Below, one piece after another: positions 48,969 through 57,222 of a stretch of 64,000 nt of DNA. This stretch comes from Candidatus Omnitrophota bacterium (GTDB lineage Bacteria; Omnitrophota; Gorgyraeia; Zapsychrales; Zapsychraceae): positions 1,426,001 to 1,490,000 of the forward strand of contig JACKFL010000006.1 of assembly GCA_020632495.1 (NCBI GenBank), read 5' to 3'. Both the position numbers and the translations under genes were made by a program. The notes below the pieces were generated by a model that saw nothing but the letters and a program-made list of their open reading frames with translations, had not been told where the DNA came from and ran no database searches. How positions within the stretch are numbered: the stretch's first letter is position 1; the number at the start of each line of letters is the position of its first letter.

Positions 48969-49541
48969 TCAGTCTTCCATATATACAATTTCCAATACAT
49001 ATGTAATCCCCGGGGAATTGTTAAGCGCATCTTGGGGAACAGGATCAAACGGAGCAGCCGCCTCTAATACCTGCAATGCCAATTCCCGAAATTCCTGGCT
49101 CGCTATTGTACTTCCCTCAAGAATCTCGAAACCGCCCAGCGAACCGTCCGCATTGATCATAAAACGAAACCTGACCCTCTCTCCGAAATAGACATCGCGC
49201 GCAGCGGCAGCGGTCGCCGCATCCTCGATAACACTATCGGCAATGGCACTTATTTTGCCTCGAATAGATTGCTTATAGATTTCGCCCGCGCTTTTGGTGT
49301 ACTCGACCACATCTGTTGTCGGCGTACTGCTAACGGATACGTGTTGCCGACCAGATGAAACCGCTTTTGCAGCCTGACTGCTAGAGGATACGGACTCCGG
49401 AACAAACCTGTGTTTCCTCCGATCCACGTATTCCAGTTCCCCATTTGGTAACCGGCGGTACGGCGACTCGTTTAGCGTACAGCTGCATACAAGGGCGGGC
49501 ATCATTGACAAACAAATCAATTTATACCAAGAACCAATCAT
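48969..49541 (-). CDS. TonB/TolA C-terminal-domain lipoprotein
   Basis: 190 residues from ATG 49541. A lipobox (LVCSC) sits near residue 20, followed by a low-complexity Ser/Thr-rich middle. The C-terminal ~100 residues resemble the TonB/TolA C-terminal fold: VRFRFMINADGSLGGFEILEGSTIASQEF, AAPFDPVPQD. The DNA is less GC-rich than its neighbours. A lipoprotein-anchored TonB-like domain, instead of the usual inner-membrane helix, is unusual. It lies between the YaeQ-like gene and the cytochrome. Confidence 0.72.
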   Translation of the reverse strand: MIGSWYKLICLSMMPALVCSCTLNESPYRRLPNGELEYVDRRKHRFVPESVSSSSQAAKAVSSGRQHVSVSSTPTTDVVEYTKSAGEIYKQSIRGKISAIADSVIEDAATAAAARDVYFGERVRFRFMINADGSLGGFEILEGSTIASQEFRELALQVLEAAAPFDPVPQDALNNSPGITYVLEIVYMED

Positions 49542-49554
49542 TCTTACCTGCGCG

Positions 49555-50028
49555 TCAAAGACTACTGATTTGGCAATCTTCCCGACCGATCGTAATGTAA
49601 CCTTTGGCATCGATAAACCGCTCAAAGTCGTCGGGAAACGCGATCACCTCCGCGCGGACCGGGTGTTTGAGACTTCGGACAATCTTTTCCAGTATTTGAA
49701 TGAACGGCCGCACATGTGCCGGTTGTTTGACAAACACAAAGTGAGCTCGTCGGAACTTGTGCAGGATCTTGCCGACCTTCTCCGGTTTGACCGCCCCGCA
49801 CTCCGCCCAGAAAATGACGGAACCGCCTGCGTCCAGGGCGACCGCATCCGGCTTGTAACGGTCTTCGATACCCTTCTCAACTGTCAGGTCCGGATAGACC
49901 GGCAAATACAGCGCGTAAACAAGCGCCTTGGCCAGCACATGAAATTCCGACTCGTAGGCCTTTTTGAGCAGAACAATTTTGTGATCACCGACCCGCAGCG
50001 AATACTTCTTGCGCAGTTCGAGCGTCAT
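49555..50028 (-). CDS. YaeQ-like PD-(D/E)XK-fold protein
   Basis: 157 residues. YKPDAVALDAGGSVIFWAECGAVKPEKV fits the nuclease-like core (D, then E-x-G, then K) of the YaeQ family, and the flanking helix ESEFHVLAKALVYALYL also agrees. The similarity is by eye and partial. It could be a DNA or RNA nuclease remnant. It overlaps the glycosyltransferase gene by 4 bases and lies 13 bases from the TonB-like gene. Confidence 0.5.
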   Translation of the reverse strand: MTLELRKKYSLRVGDHKIVLLKKAYESEFHVLAKALVYALYLPVYPDLTVEKGIEDRYKPDAVALDAGGSVIFWAECGAVKPEKVGKILHKFRRAHFVFVKQPAHVRPFIQILEKIVRSLKHPVRAEVIAFPDDFERFIDAKGYITIGREDCQISSL

Positions 50029-51647
50029 GCGGCTGGCGGCGGATTCAAGCGCGCGACTATGTCTGCGGACTTCTCCTCCGGAAGAAAGAAATAGTTGGCC
50101 TCTGCTTTCAGTTCCTGCACGGCCGTGAGCCGTCCGTCCTGCAGACTGTAGAAGCCGTATTTTTTGTCGCGGAAGAACTGCGCCACCCCGGCCTGGTTGT
50201 CACCGCAGCGCTGCAGACGGTAGTCCTCAACACTGGCCATCACCGCCGGACGGAATTTATCGATCGTCTGCGCGGCCCCTTGCAGCACGGCCAGTTCGGA
50301 ACCTTCCGTATCGCAGATCAGTACGTCCAGCCGATCGAGCGGCTTCTCCTCAAGAAAACCGTCGAGGGTCACCATATCCACCCGCTCGCACTCCGTGTTG
50401 GGGATCACCTTCGGCGACAGATAGGACAGGGCGTAACCCACCTTTCCCTTCGGTTTGAGCGGCGAAACAGCGTAGATTTTTCCGGACTCCCGCCCCAGGG
50501 CGAGTTTATGCAGAGTGACGTTATTCAGTAAAAAAATGGCCTTGATCTGCTTCAAGACACTCATATTAAAGCGGACCGGCTCGAAGCCCAGGACCCGTCC
50601 GCGCCGGGCGCTCTTGGCCAGGGCGTACATCGTCCGTCCGTAAGCCCCGCCGGCGTCGACGCACACCCCCTCGGGACCAGCGAGATGGCCGAGAATTTCC
50701 ACCTCGGCTTCACAGCGCTTGCCTTGAACATTACGCCAGGCTGTCTTCCACGACTTGGGCGTTGCCCTTAAGGCCGTCATGAATTTCCGCCACCGCGACG
50801 GCTCGGCGAACAACGGCGCGTCCGCCAGCATCTCATCGGTGATCCCGTATTCCTTAAGATAATACCCCCGTTGACGGATCTCACGCAATTTACTGTACGC
50901 GGCCAATTCATAAAAACCGCTCAGGACAGCGGTGATAAAACCGTAATAGCCGTCTTTCCACCCTTCCTTGCGGACATAGCGGCGGAGAAACCGGTCGACC
51001 GTACGGCGAAACGCGCGGCCCATTCCCATATTCCGCCCGTCCAGGTACCACTTGATCCCGTCCAGTGTGGTCAGGCGGTTGGTCTTGCGGATAAAATCTT
51101 CCACGTTTTTGTAATTGTGATGGATCAGGTGATTGCTGAGATTGGGCCCCTGGATGTAACCGGGCTGGGTAAATTCCATGCCGGGATGAACGACATCATA
51201 AACGGATTCCTTCCAGCGGAAGAATTTCCGGTTATAAAGCTTCATGTGCGGCGCGGGATACCATCCTCCGTGGCGCAGCCAGTAATCTCCGATGTAATTC
51301 TTGCGGGGGACCCAGAAGGCGACCGCGCGGTCGTCGCGGGTATCAAAGAGTGTGTCGATTTCCGCCAGCAATTCGGGCGTGGCGCGCTCATCGCAGTCCA
51401 GGATCATGATCCAATCGTGATCGGCCTGGGCCGCGCCGAAATTACGATGACGCCCTTCCTGCTCCATAGCCCGCTGCACCACCTTGACGCGGGAGAACTG
51501 ATTGACCAATTCGACGGTCCGGTCCGTGCTGAAGTCGTCCACAAAAACAATCTGGTCGGCCCAACCGTCCACGCTCTTCAGACAGTCAGTCACGTTGCGC
51601 TCTTCATTCTTGCCGATAATCACCACGCTGATTTTGGGTCTGGCCAT
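50025..51647 (-). CDS. Family 2 glycosyltransferase fused to an FkbM methyltransferase
   Basis: 540 residues from ATG 51647 (AAGGA upstream; the adjacent ATG 51650 is possible). Residues 1-270 are a GT2 domain of the WaaE/KdtX-like group: ISVVIIGKNEERNVTDCL, FVDDFSTDRTVEL, MILDCDERATPEL and GGWYPAPHMKLYNRKF. Residues about 310-530 are an FkbM methyltransferase: GVCVDAGGAYGRTMYALAK (SAM-binding) and LDVLICDTEGSELAVLQGA. Surface-glycan synthesis with O-methylation by one polypeptide is the likely role. It heads the seven-gene run down to 46560. Confidence 0.88.
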   Translation of the reverse strand: MARPKISVVIIGKNEERNVTDCLKSVDGWADQIVFVDDFSTDRTVELVNQFSRVKVVQRAMEQEGRHRNFGAAQADHDWIMILDCDERATPELLAEIDTLFDTRDDRAVAFWVPRKNYIGDYWLRHGGWYPAPHMKLYNRKFFRWKESVYDVVHPGMEFTQPGYIQGPNLSNHLIHHNYKNVEDFIRKTNRLTTLDGIKWYLDGRNMGMGRAFRRTVDRFLRRYVRKEGWKDGYYGFITAVLSGFYELAAYSKLREIRQRGYYLKEYGITDEMLADAPLFAEPSRWRKFMTALRATPKSWKTAWRNVQGKRCEAEVEILGHLAGPEGVCVDAGGAYGRTMYALAKSARRGRVLGFEPVRFNMSVLKQIKAIFLLNNVTLHKLALGRESGKIYAVSPLKPKGKVGYALSYLSPKVIPNTECERVDMVTLDGFLEEKPLDRLDVLICDTEGSELAVLQGAAQTIDKFRPAVMASVEDYRLQRCGDNQAGVAQFFRDKKYGFYSLQDGRLTAVQELKAEANYFFLPEEKSADIVARLNPPPAA

Positions 51648-51721
51648 CATGTTCCTTGCGGATATGCGCACGGCCTGCCGTCAAGGCCGCCGCGCTTAAG
51701 ACGGATGGATAGGAAATTATG

Positions 51722-51750
51722 AGTATAAAGGCAGGATTTAACCCGGTCAA
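51722..51750 (-). promoter_or_regulatory. Promoter of the GT2-FkbM to DUF547 run
   Basis: On the minus strand, TTGACC (51745-51750), a 17-bp spacer and TATACT (51722-51727). Start predicted near 51715, with a leader of about 67 bases. Confidence 0.65.
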
Positions 51751-51857
51751 GCCTCAAATGCACCGAACGCACGTCCCCAGCCGTCCCCTTAACTGCTGGC
51801 CGCTAATATGTTAGGCTCCACCGCTCCGGTTTTTCTGCCGCATCGCCCCGGTGATTG

Positions 51858-51866
51858 TGCTATACT
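51858..51866 (+). promoter_or_regulatory. Extended -10 promoter of the radical SAM gene
   Basis: TGC followed by TATACT (51861-51866) fits the extended -10 form; the -35 region is poor. Start predicted near 51873, with a leader of about 55 bases carrying AAGGAG. Confidence 0.5.
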
Positions 51867-51928
51867 GGGGATACTGTCACCGGCCCGGCGCCCGACCCGA
51901 ACCGTCATCGCCAACCCCAAGGAGCGGC

Positions 51929-53497
51929 ATGAAGATCACCTTTGCCTACGCGGACGACGAAAACCTCGGACTGCAATATCTCTCGTCCGTCCTCAAACAA
52001 CACGGCCATCAAACCGAGCTTGTTTTCGATCCCGCCCTTTTCGACGACTGTCAGATCCAGGCCGGCTTCCTGCACCGGTTATTCAGCTTCGAGGAGCAGG
52101 TCGTGGAGGACATCATCGCCTCTGGCCCCGCCTTGATCGGCTTTTCTCTGCTCACAGACAATTATCCCTGGTTTAAGCGCATCGCCAAAGCGATCAAGGA
52201 ACAGACTGACATTCCGATCGTGGTCGGGGGGATTCACGCGACCAGTGTGCCGGACGTGGTGATCCGGGAACCGTTTGTGGACTACCTGATCACCGGCGAG
52301 GGCGAATACCCGCTGCTGGCCCTGGTTGAACACCTGGAGGGCCGGCGCCCGGTCGAGGAAGTCCCGTCACTATGGTACAAATCCGGGGAACAGGTCCGGC
52401 GGACCACGGCGCTGCCGAAGATCGCGGACCTCGATGACATCCCTTATCCGGACAAGGATCTCTTTTACGAAAAGGCCCCGATGTACCGCCACATTTATTT
52501 TATGGAGGCCTCGCGCGGCTGCGCCTACAAGTGCACTTTCTGCCATCATTCCGTGGACAAGGATGAACCCCAAACCAAGCGCAGCTACCGGACACGCAGC
52601 GTGCCGCACGTGATCGATGAGCTCGTGAAGGCCAAACAGAAGTATAAGATGCACAGCGTCTATTTTACGGACGAACTGTTCGGTTTGGACATTGACTGGC
52701 TGCGCGAGTTCAGCCGCGAATATCGCGAGAAAGTGGCCGTCCCGTTCAGCTGTTCGATGTATCCGTCAACGATCGATGAAGAAAAGGGCCGCCTGCTGCG
52801 GGACGCGAGCTGCTTTATGGTGGAGATGGGGGTCCAGTCGATCAACACGGATATGAAACGCAAATTAAACCGCTTTGAAACCAACGGCCGCGTTGAACAG
52901 GCAATCGCCATCTTGCAGGAGAACGGGATCAAGGTCCACGCCCAGAACATCATTGCCCTGCCCGGAGAACGGGAAGAACATCTCAAGGAAATGCTCGAAT
53001 TCTACTCGCGGGTCAAACCGGACGTCGCCTTCTTCTTTTGGCTGCGCTACTATCCGCGCACGGCAGTCATCAAGGACGCGCTCGCGGAAGGCATTATGAC
53101 CCCCGAACAGGTGAAATTGATCGAGGACGGCCATTTTCCGGGCACGCTCAATACCGGCGGCACCTTTTCCAACCGTTTTGCCGACCGCTATTACCTGCTA
53201 TTGAACCTGGCCAAATACCTTCCGCACCGCTTCGTTAAATATATCATCGCCAAGGACCTGATCCACCGGTTTCCGAACCTGCCCCTGCGCCGGATCAACA
53301 ATATCATCATCTTTTTCACGCAACGTTTCGATGAATTGTTGCCCTCCCGCTACGGCTCCAAGATATACCGTTTCAACCGGGCCGTGGGGCGTTACAGCCA
53401 CTTCACGTGGAAAAAGATCTTTGGCCGCCGCCGGAAAAAGACTCCTCCCCCGGACCCGGTGGGGCTGGACCCCGCCTGCCCTCCCCGCGCTTCCTGA
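51929..53497 (+). CDS. B12-binding radical SAM protein
   Basis: 522 residues from ATG 51929 (AAGGAG upstream). Residues 1-130 are a cobalamin-binding-type domain (IGFSLLTDNYPWF, VVGGIHATSVPDV, ITGEGEYPLL). The radical SAM core follows with C198, C202 and C205 in RGCAYKCTFC, the string FTDELFGLD, and a beta-barrel sequence MEMGVQSIN. The C-terminus has a basic helical extension. Such proteins often methylate or rearrange lipids, sugars or hopanoids; the substrate here is unknown. It is divergent from the glycosyltransferase operon. Confidence 0.93.
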   Translation: MKITFAYADDENLGLQYLSSVLKQHGHQTELVFDPALFDDCQIQAGFLHRLFSFEEQVVEDIIASGPALIGFSLLTDNYPWFKRIAKAIKEQTDIPIVVGGIHATSVPDVVIREPFVDYLITGEGEYPLLALVEHLEGRRPVEEVPSLWYKSGEQVRRTTALPKIADLDDIPYPDKDLFYEKAPMYRHIYFMEASRGCAYKCTFCHHSVDKDEPQTKRSYRTRSVPHVIDELVKAKQKYKMHSVYFTDELFGLDIDWLREFSREYREKVAVPFSCSMYPSTIDEEKGRLLRDASCFMVEMGVQSINTDMKRKLNRFETNGRVEQAIAILQENGIKVHAQNIIALPGEREEHLKEMLEFYSRVKPDVAFFFWLRYYPRTAVIKDALAEGIMTPEQVKLIEDGHFPGTLNTGGTFSNRFADRYYLLLNLAKYLPHRFVKYIIAKDLIHRFPNLPLRRINNIIIFFTQRFDELLPSRYGSKIYRFNRAVGRYSHFTWKKIFGRRRKKTPPPDPVGLDPACPPRAS

Positions 53498-53503
53498 CGC
53501 GGA

Positions 53504-53710
53504 TTAATCCCGAATGCCGAAAAGCTTGTTGAATTGCCGGAACTTCCACAACCAGATCCCGGTAAACGTCAACAGCGGCAAGACGAAGGCCTTAACGGCC
53601 CACTGAAAAGCCGCGTACTTGTGGAATGGAGAGTAGATGTAACACATGATCACCAGTCCGCCGATGATGTGTATCCAGCGGATGGCGGTTCGGACGGTTT
53701 GCGTCTTCAT
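53504..53710 (-). CDS. Small membrane protein, two spans
   Basis: 68 residues from ATG 53710. Hydrophobic segments lie at about 13-28 (IHIIGGLVIMCYIY) and 36-52 (VKAFVLPLLTFTGIWLW), ending in a basic tail. No family recognised, although the length and pattern recall small integral proteins annotated as DUF-type. It converges with the radical SAM gene. Confidence 0.6.
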   Translation of the reverse strand: MKTQTVRTAIRWIHIIGGLVIMCYIYSPFHKYAAFQWAVKAFVLPLLTFTGIWLWKFRQFNKLFGIRD

Positions 53711-53791
53711 AGGCAAAGAGAGTTGCAAGGTAGCATTCGTGCGTATCCGCACTATAGCACGGATGTCCGGCGGGCGGACTCAAAAAAACCG

Positions 53792-53820
53792 TTGTGATTT
53801 TCGGTCAACTTAATTAAGAT
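53792..53820 (+). promoter_or_regulatory. Promoter of the DUF748 gene
   Basis: TTGTGA (53792-53797), a 17-bp spacer and TAAGAT (53815-53820). Start predicted near 53827. Confidence 0.6.
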
Positions 53821-53859
53821 GAACAGATCATTCCCGGCGAAACAAGTTCCGGATCTATC

Positions 53860-56088
53860 ATGAAAAAAAGTATCTGGCCCAAAGTCATCACTACGCTATT
53901 GATCGTCCTGCCGATTCTGTATGCGCTGCTCGGATTCTTCCTCGCGCCTTTCTTGCTCAAGAAGGCGGTAGAGGAAAAAGCGGCCGGGATGATCGGGCAT
54001 GAAATCACCCTAGGCAAGGTCAAGATCAATCCCCTTGAATTCACGCTCGACGCCGAGAACGTGGCGGTCAACGACCCCGACCGCGGCCCGGTGTTGAGTT
54101 TGCAGCGGCTGTTTGTCGATTTCGAGATATCTTCACTGTTTATGGATACGATCGTCGTTGCCAAGGTGGTCCTGGAACAGCCCTGGATCAACGTGGTGCT
54201 GGCGAAGAACGGTGATCTCAACCTGGCCAAGCTGGCCCCTCCGCCCGGAGAGAAACAGGAGGAACAGCCGCCCGCCAAGCAGAAACCGCTGTTGATCGAA
54301 TCAATCGCCATCCGCGACGCCTCACTGCTGTTCGAGGACCTCTCCAGCGAACAACCCATCCGGCACATCTTCGAACCGATCAACATCGAACTCGAACAAG
54401 TCAGCACCCGGATCAACGCGCTGGGCTTAAGCGAAATCCGCATCGACACGGAACAAAACGAAAAGGTGCTGGTTAAAAGCCAGTTCTCCCTGGAACCGGT
54501 ACGCCTGCGCAGCCAAATCAGCATCGAGGGAATGAGTCTGGCGCGGCTCAACCCGCATCTGACCGACGCAATTCCCGTACGGGTCGGCCGCGGACGATTC
54601 GGAATGCAGGGCCGGCTGATGATGGACCACATTACGCAGGGTCCTGACGCTGTTTATTTTCAGGGCGGCCTGCAGCTCTCCGACGTCAGCCTGATCGACA
54701 AGACCGAACACCCGGTGTTGGAATTTATCAATCTGGATGTCCCGACCCTCGACCTCTCCCTGTCCGATCAGGTGGTGGCCATTGAGCGGATAGCCCTAAA
54801 GGGATTGAGCCTGGAGACGGGTATCGATGAGCAGGGCCGGCCGATCCACCTCCCCCCGGCCTCCCCCGGCGAAACTGCGGCTGCCGCCCCGACCAAAGAA
54901 ACGCAGGCCCTCAAATTCTACCTCGGTGAATTTACGATCAGCGACGGGTATATCAAGTACGACGACCGTTCGATAACGCCGGCGGTCCACCAGGAACTGA
55001 GCAATCTGCAGATGCGTCTGGGCAACATCTCCAACACAGAGAGCGACACGGCCCAGTTTCACGTCGAAACGACCGTCAACAGCACCGGCAACGTCATCGC
55101 GGACGGACACCTGAGACCTTTTGCCGCGGACCCTGATATTGAATTGACCCTGAAATTGGCGGACTACGATTTGATCAAGGTCTCTGCGTATGCCGGCCGG
55201 TTTATCGGCTATGAAATCGACCGGGGACTGCTCGGTCTGGACGCCTCCTATAAGGTGAACGGCACCAAACTCGAAGCCACCCACGACATCAAATTTTCCA
55301 ATTTTACACTGGGCGCGGATGTTGAGAGTCCCGATGCGATCAAGGCCCCGATCAAACTCGGACTGTCTTTGTTAACCGACAGTCAAAACCGGATCACTCT
55401 CAACCTGCCGGTAGAGGGCGACCTGGCCAGCCCCGAATTCAGCTTGGAAAGCGTCATCCGCAAATCGTTTACCAATCTGATCACCAAGCTGGTGTCTTCC
55501 CCCTTCAGCATCCTGGGCAATATCGCGGGAGTTAAGGCGGATAACTTGGACTACGTCGGTTTTTATCCCGGCGCGGCACAGTTGACTGATGAGGAACAAA
55601 ACAAACTCATCAATATCAGCAATGCCCTCAAGGACCGCCCGCAGCTAATCCTCACCATCCATCCCGGGGTAGACAAGAAGACCGATATGCTCGCGCTCAA
55701 GACACGCCGGTTCGACATGGAAGTCGAACAGATGACCAACGGCAAGCGCCACGGTCATGATCCCAAGGTCCTGAAAAAACTGTACAAAAAAGAATTCGGC
55801 TCCAAGGAGTATGACCTTAAGCTGAATAATTTCAGGGAGAAAAGTGCGGACCTGGACAATCCGGAAGTCCGGTTTATCGAGGCCCTGCGTCAGGATTTGA
55901 TCGAAAGACAACCGGTCGAGGAAAAAATGCTGGAGGAATTAGCGGACCGCCGGGTGCAGAACGTGCAGGATTTTCTTCTTCAGAAAGCGGAAATCGATAA
56001 AGAGCGGGTCAAGATCGGCAAACGAAAAAACGGCGATCTCACAGAGACCGGCATCATCAGCAACAAATTCTCCGTTACCTCCAAATAA
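53860..56088 (+). CDS. DUF748 (AsmA/TamB-like) envelope protein
   Basis: 742 residues. A single N-terminal membrane segment (VITTLLIVLPILYALLGFFLAPFLLKKAV) leads repeating beta-rich stretches typical of DUF748/AsmA-like proteins (GHEITLGKVKINPLEFTL, VVLEQPWINVVLAKNGDLNL). A C-terminal OmpA-like portion holds IAGVKADNLDYVGFYPGAAQLTDEEQNKL. These proteins are thought to span the periplasm and help lipid or protein passage to the outer membrane. A Pro/Gln-rich linker lies at about 128-142. No clear Shine-Dalgarno precedes ATG 53860. Confidence 0.9.
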   Translation: MKKSIWPKVITTLLIVLPILYALLGFFLAPFLLKKAVEEKAAGMIGHEITLGKVKINPLEFTLDAENVAVNDPDRGPVLSLQRLFVDFEISSLFMDTIVVAKVVLEQPWINVVLAKNGDLNLAKLAPPPGEKQEEQPPAKQKPLLIESIAIRDASLLFEDLSSEQPIRHIFEPINIELEQVSTRINALGLSEIRIDTEQNEKVLVKSQFSLEPVRLRSQISIEGMSLARLNPHLTDAIPVRVGRGRFGMQGRLMMDHITQGPDAVYFQGGLQLSDVSLIDKTEHPVLEFINLDVPTLDLSLSDQVVAIERIALKGLSLETGIDEQGRPIHLPPASPGETAAAAPTKETQALKFYLGEFTISDGYIKYDDRSITPAVHQELSNLQMRLGNISNTESDTAQFHVETTVNSTGNVIADGHLRPFAADPDIELTLKLADYDLIKVSAYAGRFIGYEIDRGLLGLDASYKVNGTKLEATHDIKFSNFTLGADVESPDAIKAPIKLGLSLLTDSQNRITLNLPVEGDLASPEFSLESVIRKSFTNLITKLVSSPFSILGNIAGVKADNLDYVGFYPGAAQLTDEEQNKLINISNALKDRPQLILTIHPGVDKKTDMLALKTRRFDMEVEQMTNGKRHGHDPKVLKKLYKKEFGSKEYDLKLNNFREKSADLDNPEVRFIEALRQDLIERQPVEEKMLEELADRRVQNVQDFLLQKAEIDKERVKIGKRKNGDLTETGIISNKFSVTSK

Positions 56089-56103
56089 TTCCCGCCCCTA
56101 AAA

Positions 56104-56520
56104 CTAATTGAACAGAAAATCGATGACCCTGTTGTTGGAGCGCACCGAAAGGATCTTATCCTGCAGACGAAAACTGCCCGCCCCTGTGCACAACAGCGTC
56201 AGATAAGCGCCCAGATACAACAGCGGAAGTTCTACTTTGGGAAAGGGATCCCCGCTGTGCTGGATAAAAGCGGCCACGCACATGGTAAAGGCGAGCGGTA
56301 TGAGACTCAGGCGGGTGAACAACCCCAGGATTAACAAGATGCTGCAGAAAAACTCGGCGCCGACCACGAGATAAAAACTCAGCTCCCCACCCAAACCCAA
56401 GGGGTCCGGAAATTTGACGGGATCGCCCGCCAGCACCTTTTGAAATTTCGGCCAGCCGTGTCCGAACGCCATCAGCGCCCCCACGCTGACGCGTAACAGG
56501 AAAATTCCGAATTCAGCCAT
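56104..56520 (-). CDS. DoxX-family membrane protein
   Basis: 138 residues with four hydrophobic segments and the DoxX strings LLRVSVGALMAFGHGWPKFQKVL, VVGAEFFCSILLILGLFTRL and PLLYLGAYLTLLCTGAGSF. DoxX members include subunits of quinol oxidases and detoxification proteins; the exact role here is unknown. It converges with the DUF748 gene and lies 35 bases after the nitroreductase gene. Confidence 0.92.
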   Translation of the reverse strand: MAEFGIFLLRVSVGALMAFGHGWPKFQKVLAGDPVKFPDPLGLGGELSFYLVVGAEFFCSILLILGLFTRLSLIPLAFTMCVAAFIQHSGDPFPKVELPLLYLGAYLTLLCTGAGSFRLQDKILSVRSNNRVIDFLFN

Positions 56521-56555
56521 CTTGCCCTCCAGGTTTCAGCTCCCGCGGGAGCCGG

Positions 56556-57161
56556 TTAAAAGGAATTCTCGACTACGACTTCGTCCAGCGGCAATTGACC
56601 GGGTTTCGGCCACGGCTGTTTTGTCCCCTTGCCGATGGCAATCATCGGCCCCATGACATGGTCCGCCGGGAGACGGATCAACTCCGCGACTTTGTCGATA
56701 TCATAACCTATCATCGGACACGAATCCAACCCGCGGTCCTTTGCCGCCAGCATCAGGGTTTGCGCCGCCATACCGATTGAACGCTGGGCTTCGTCCCGCT
56801 GCAGCCAGTCGCGGCCCTCGTGAAACGGTCCCATCCAGCCGACCAACAATTCCGCCACTTCCTTCGGCGCGTTGCGCCAGTAACGCTCCGGATTCTTCCG
56901 CCACGCCTGGGTATCAGCGGCAATAATCACCAGCAAGGACGCATCGGTCATCTGGGCCTGGTCATTGCCATACTCCTTTCGGATCTTCTGCCGCAGCTGC
57001 GGATCGCGCAGGATGACAAAACGCCAGTGCTGAATATTGAAGCTGGTGGGTGCCTGTATGGCGGCCTCCAGCAACTCCTTTTCCTCTTCCGGCGCTATTC
57101 GGTGACCGGGGTCAAAATGCTTGACCGCCCGGCGCTGATAAATGGCTTTAAGAGTATCCAT
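56556..57161 (-). CDS. Nitroreductase-family FMN protein
   Basis: 201 residues. The family strings YQRRAVKHFDPGHRI (FMN-binding arginines), AAIQAPTSFNIQHWRFVILRD and late SIGMAAQTLMLAAKDRGLDSCPMIGYD fit the NfnB/NfsB-like group of NAD(P)H-dependent flavin reductases. The substrate may be a quinone or nitro compound. It is probably in one transcript with doxX. Confidence 0.94.
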   Translation of the reverse strand: MDTLKAIYQRRAVKHFDPGHRIAPEEEKELLEAAIQAPTSFNIQHWRFVILRDPQLRQKIRKEYGNDQAQMTDASLLVIIAADTQAWRKNPERYWRNAPKEVAELLVGWMGPFHEGRDWLQRDEAQRSIGMAAQTLMLAAKDRGLDSCPMIGYDIDKVAELIRLPADHVMGPMIAIGKGTKQPWPKPGQLPLDEVVVENSF

Positions 57162-57222
57162 GACAACTCCTCTGCTGATTTTTTATAAAATGGCGCTAAC
57201 AGAGCCGACCGGTCCGCGCCGG

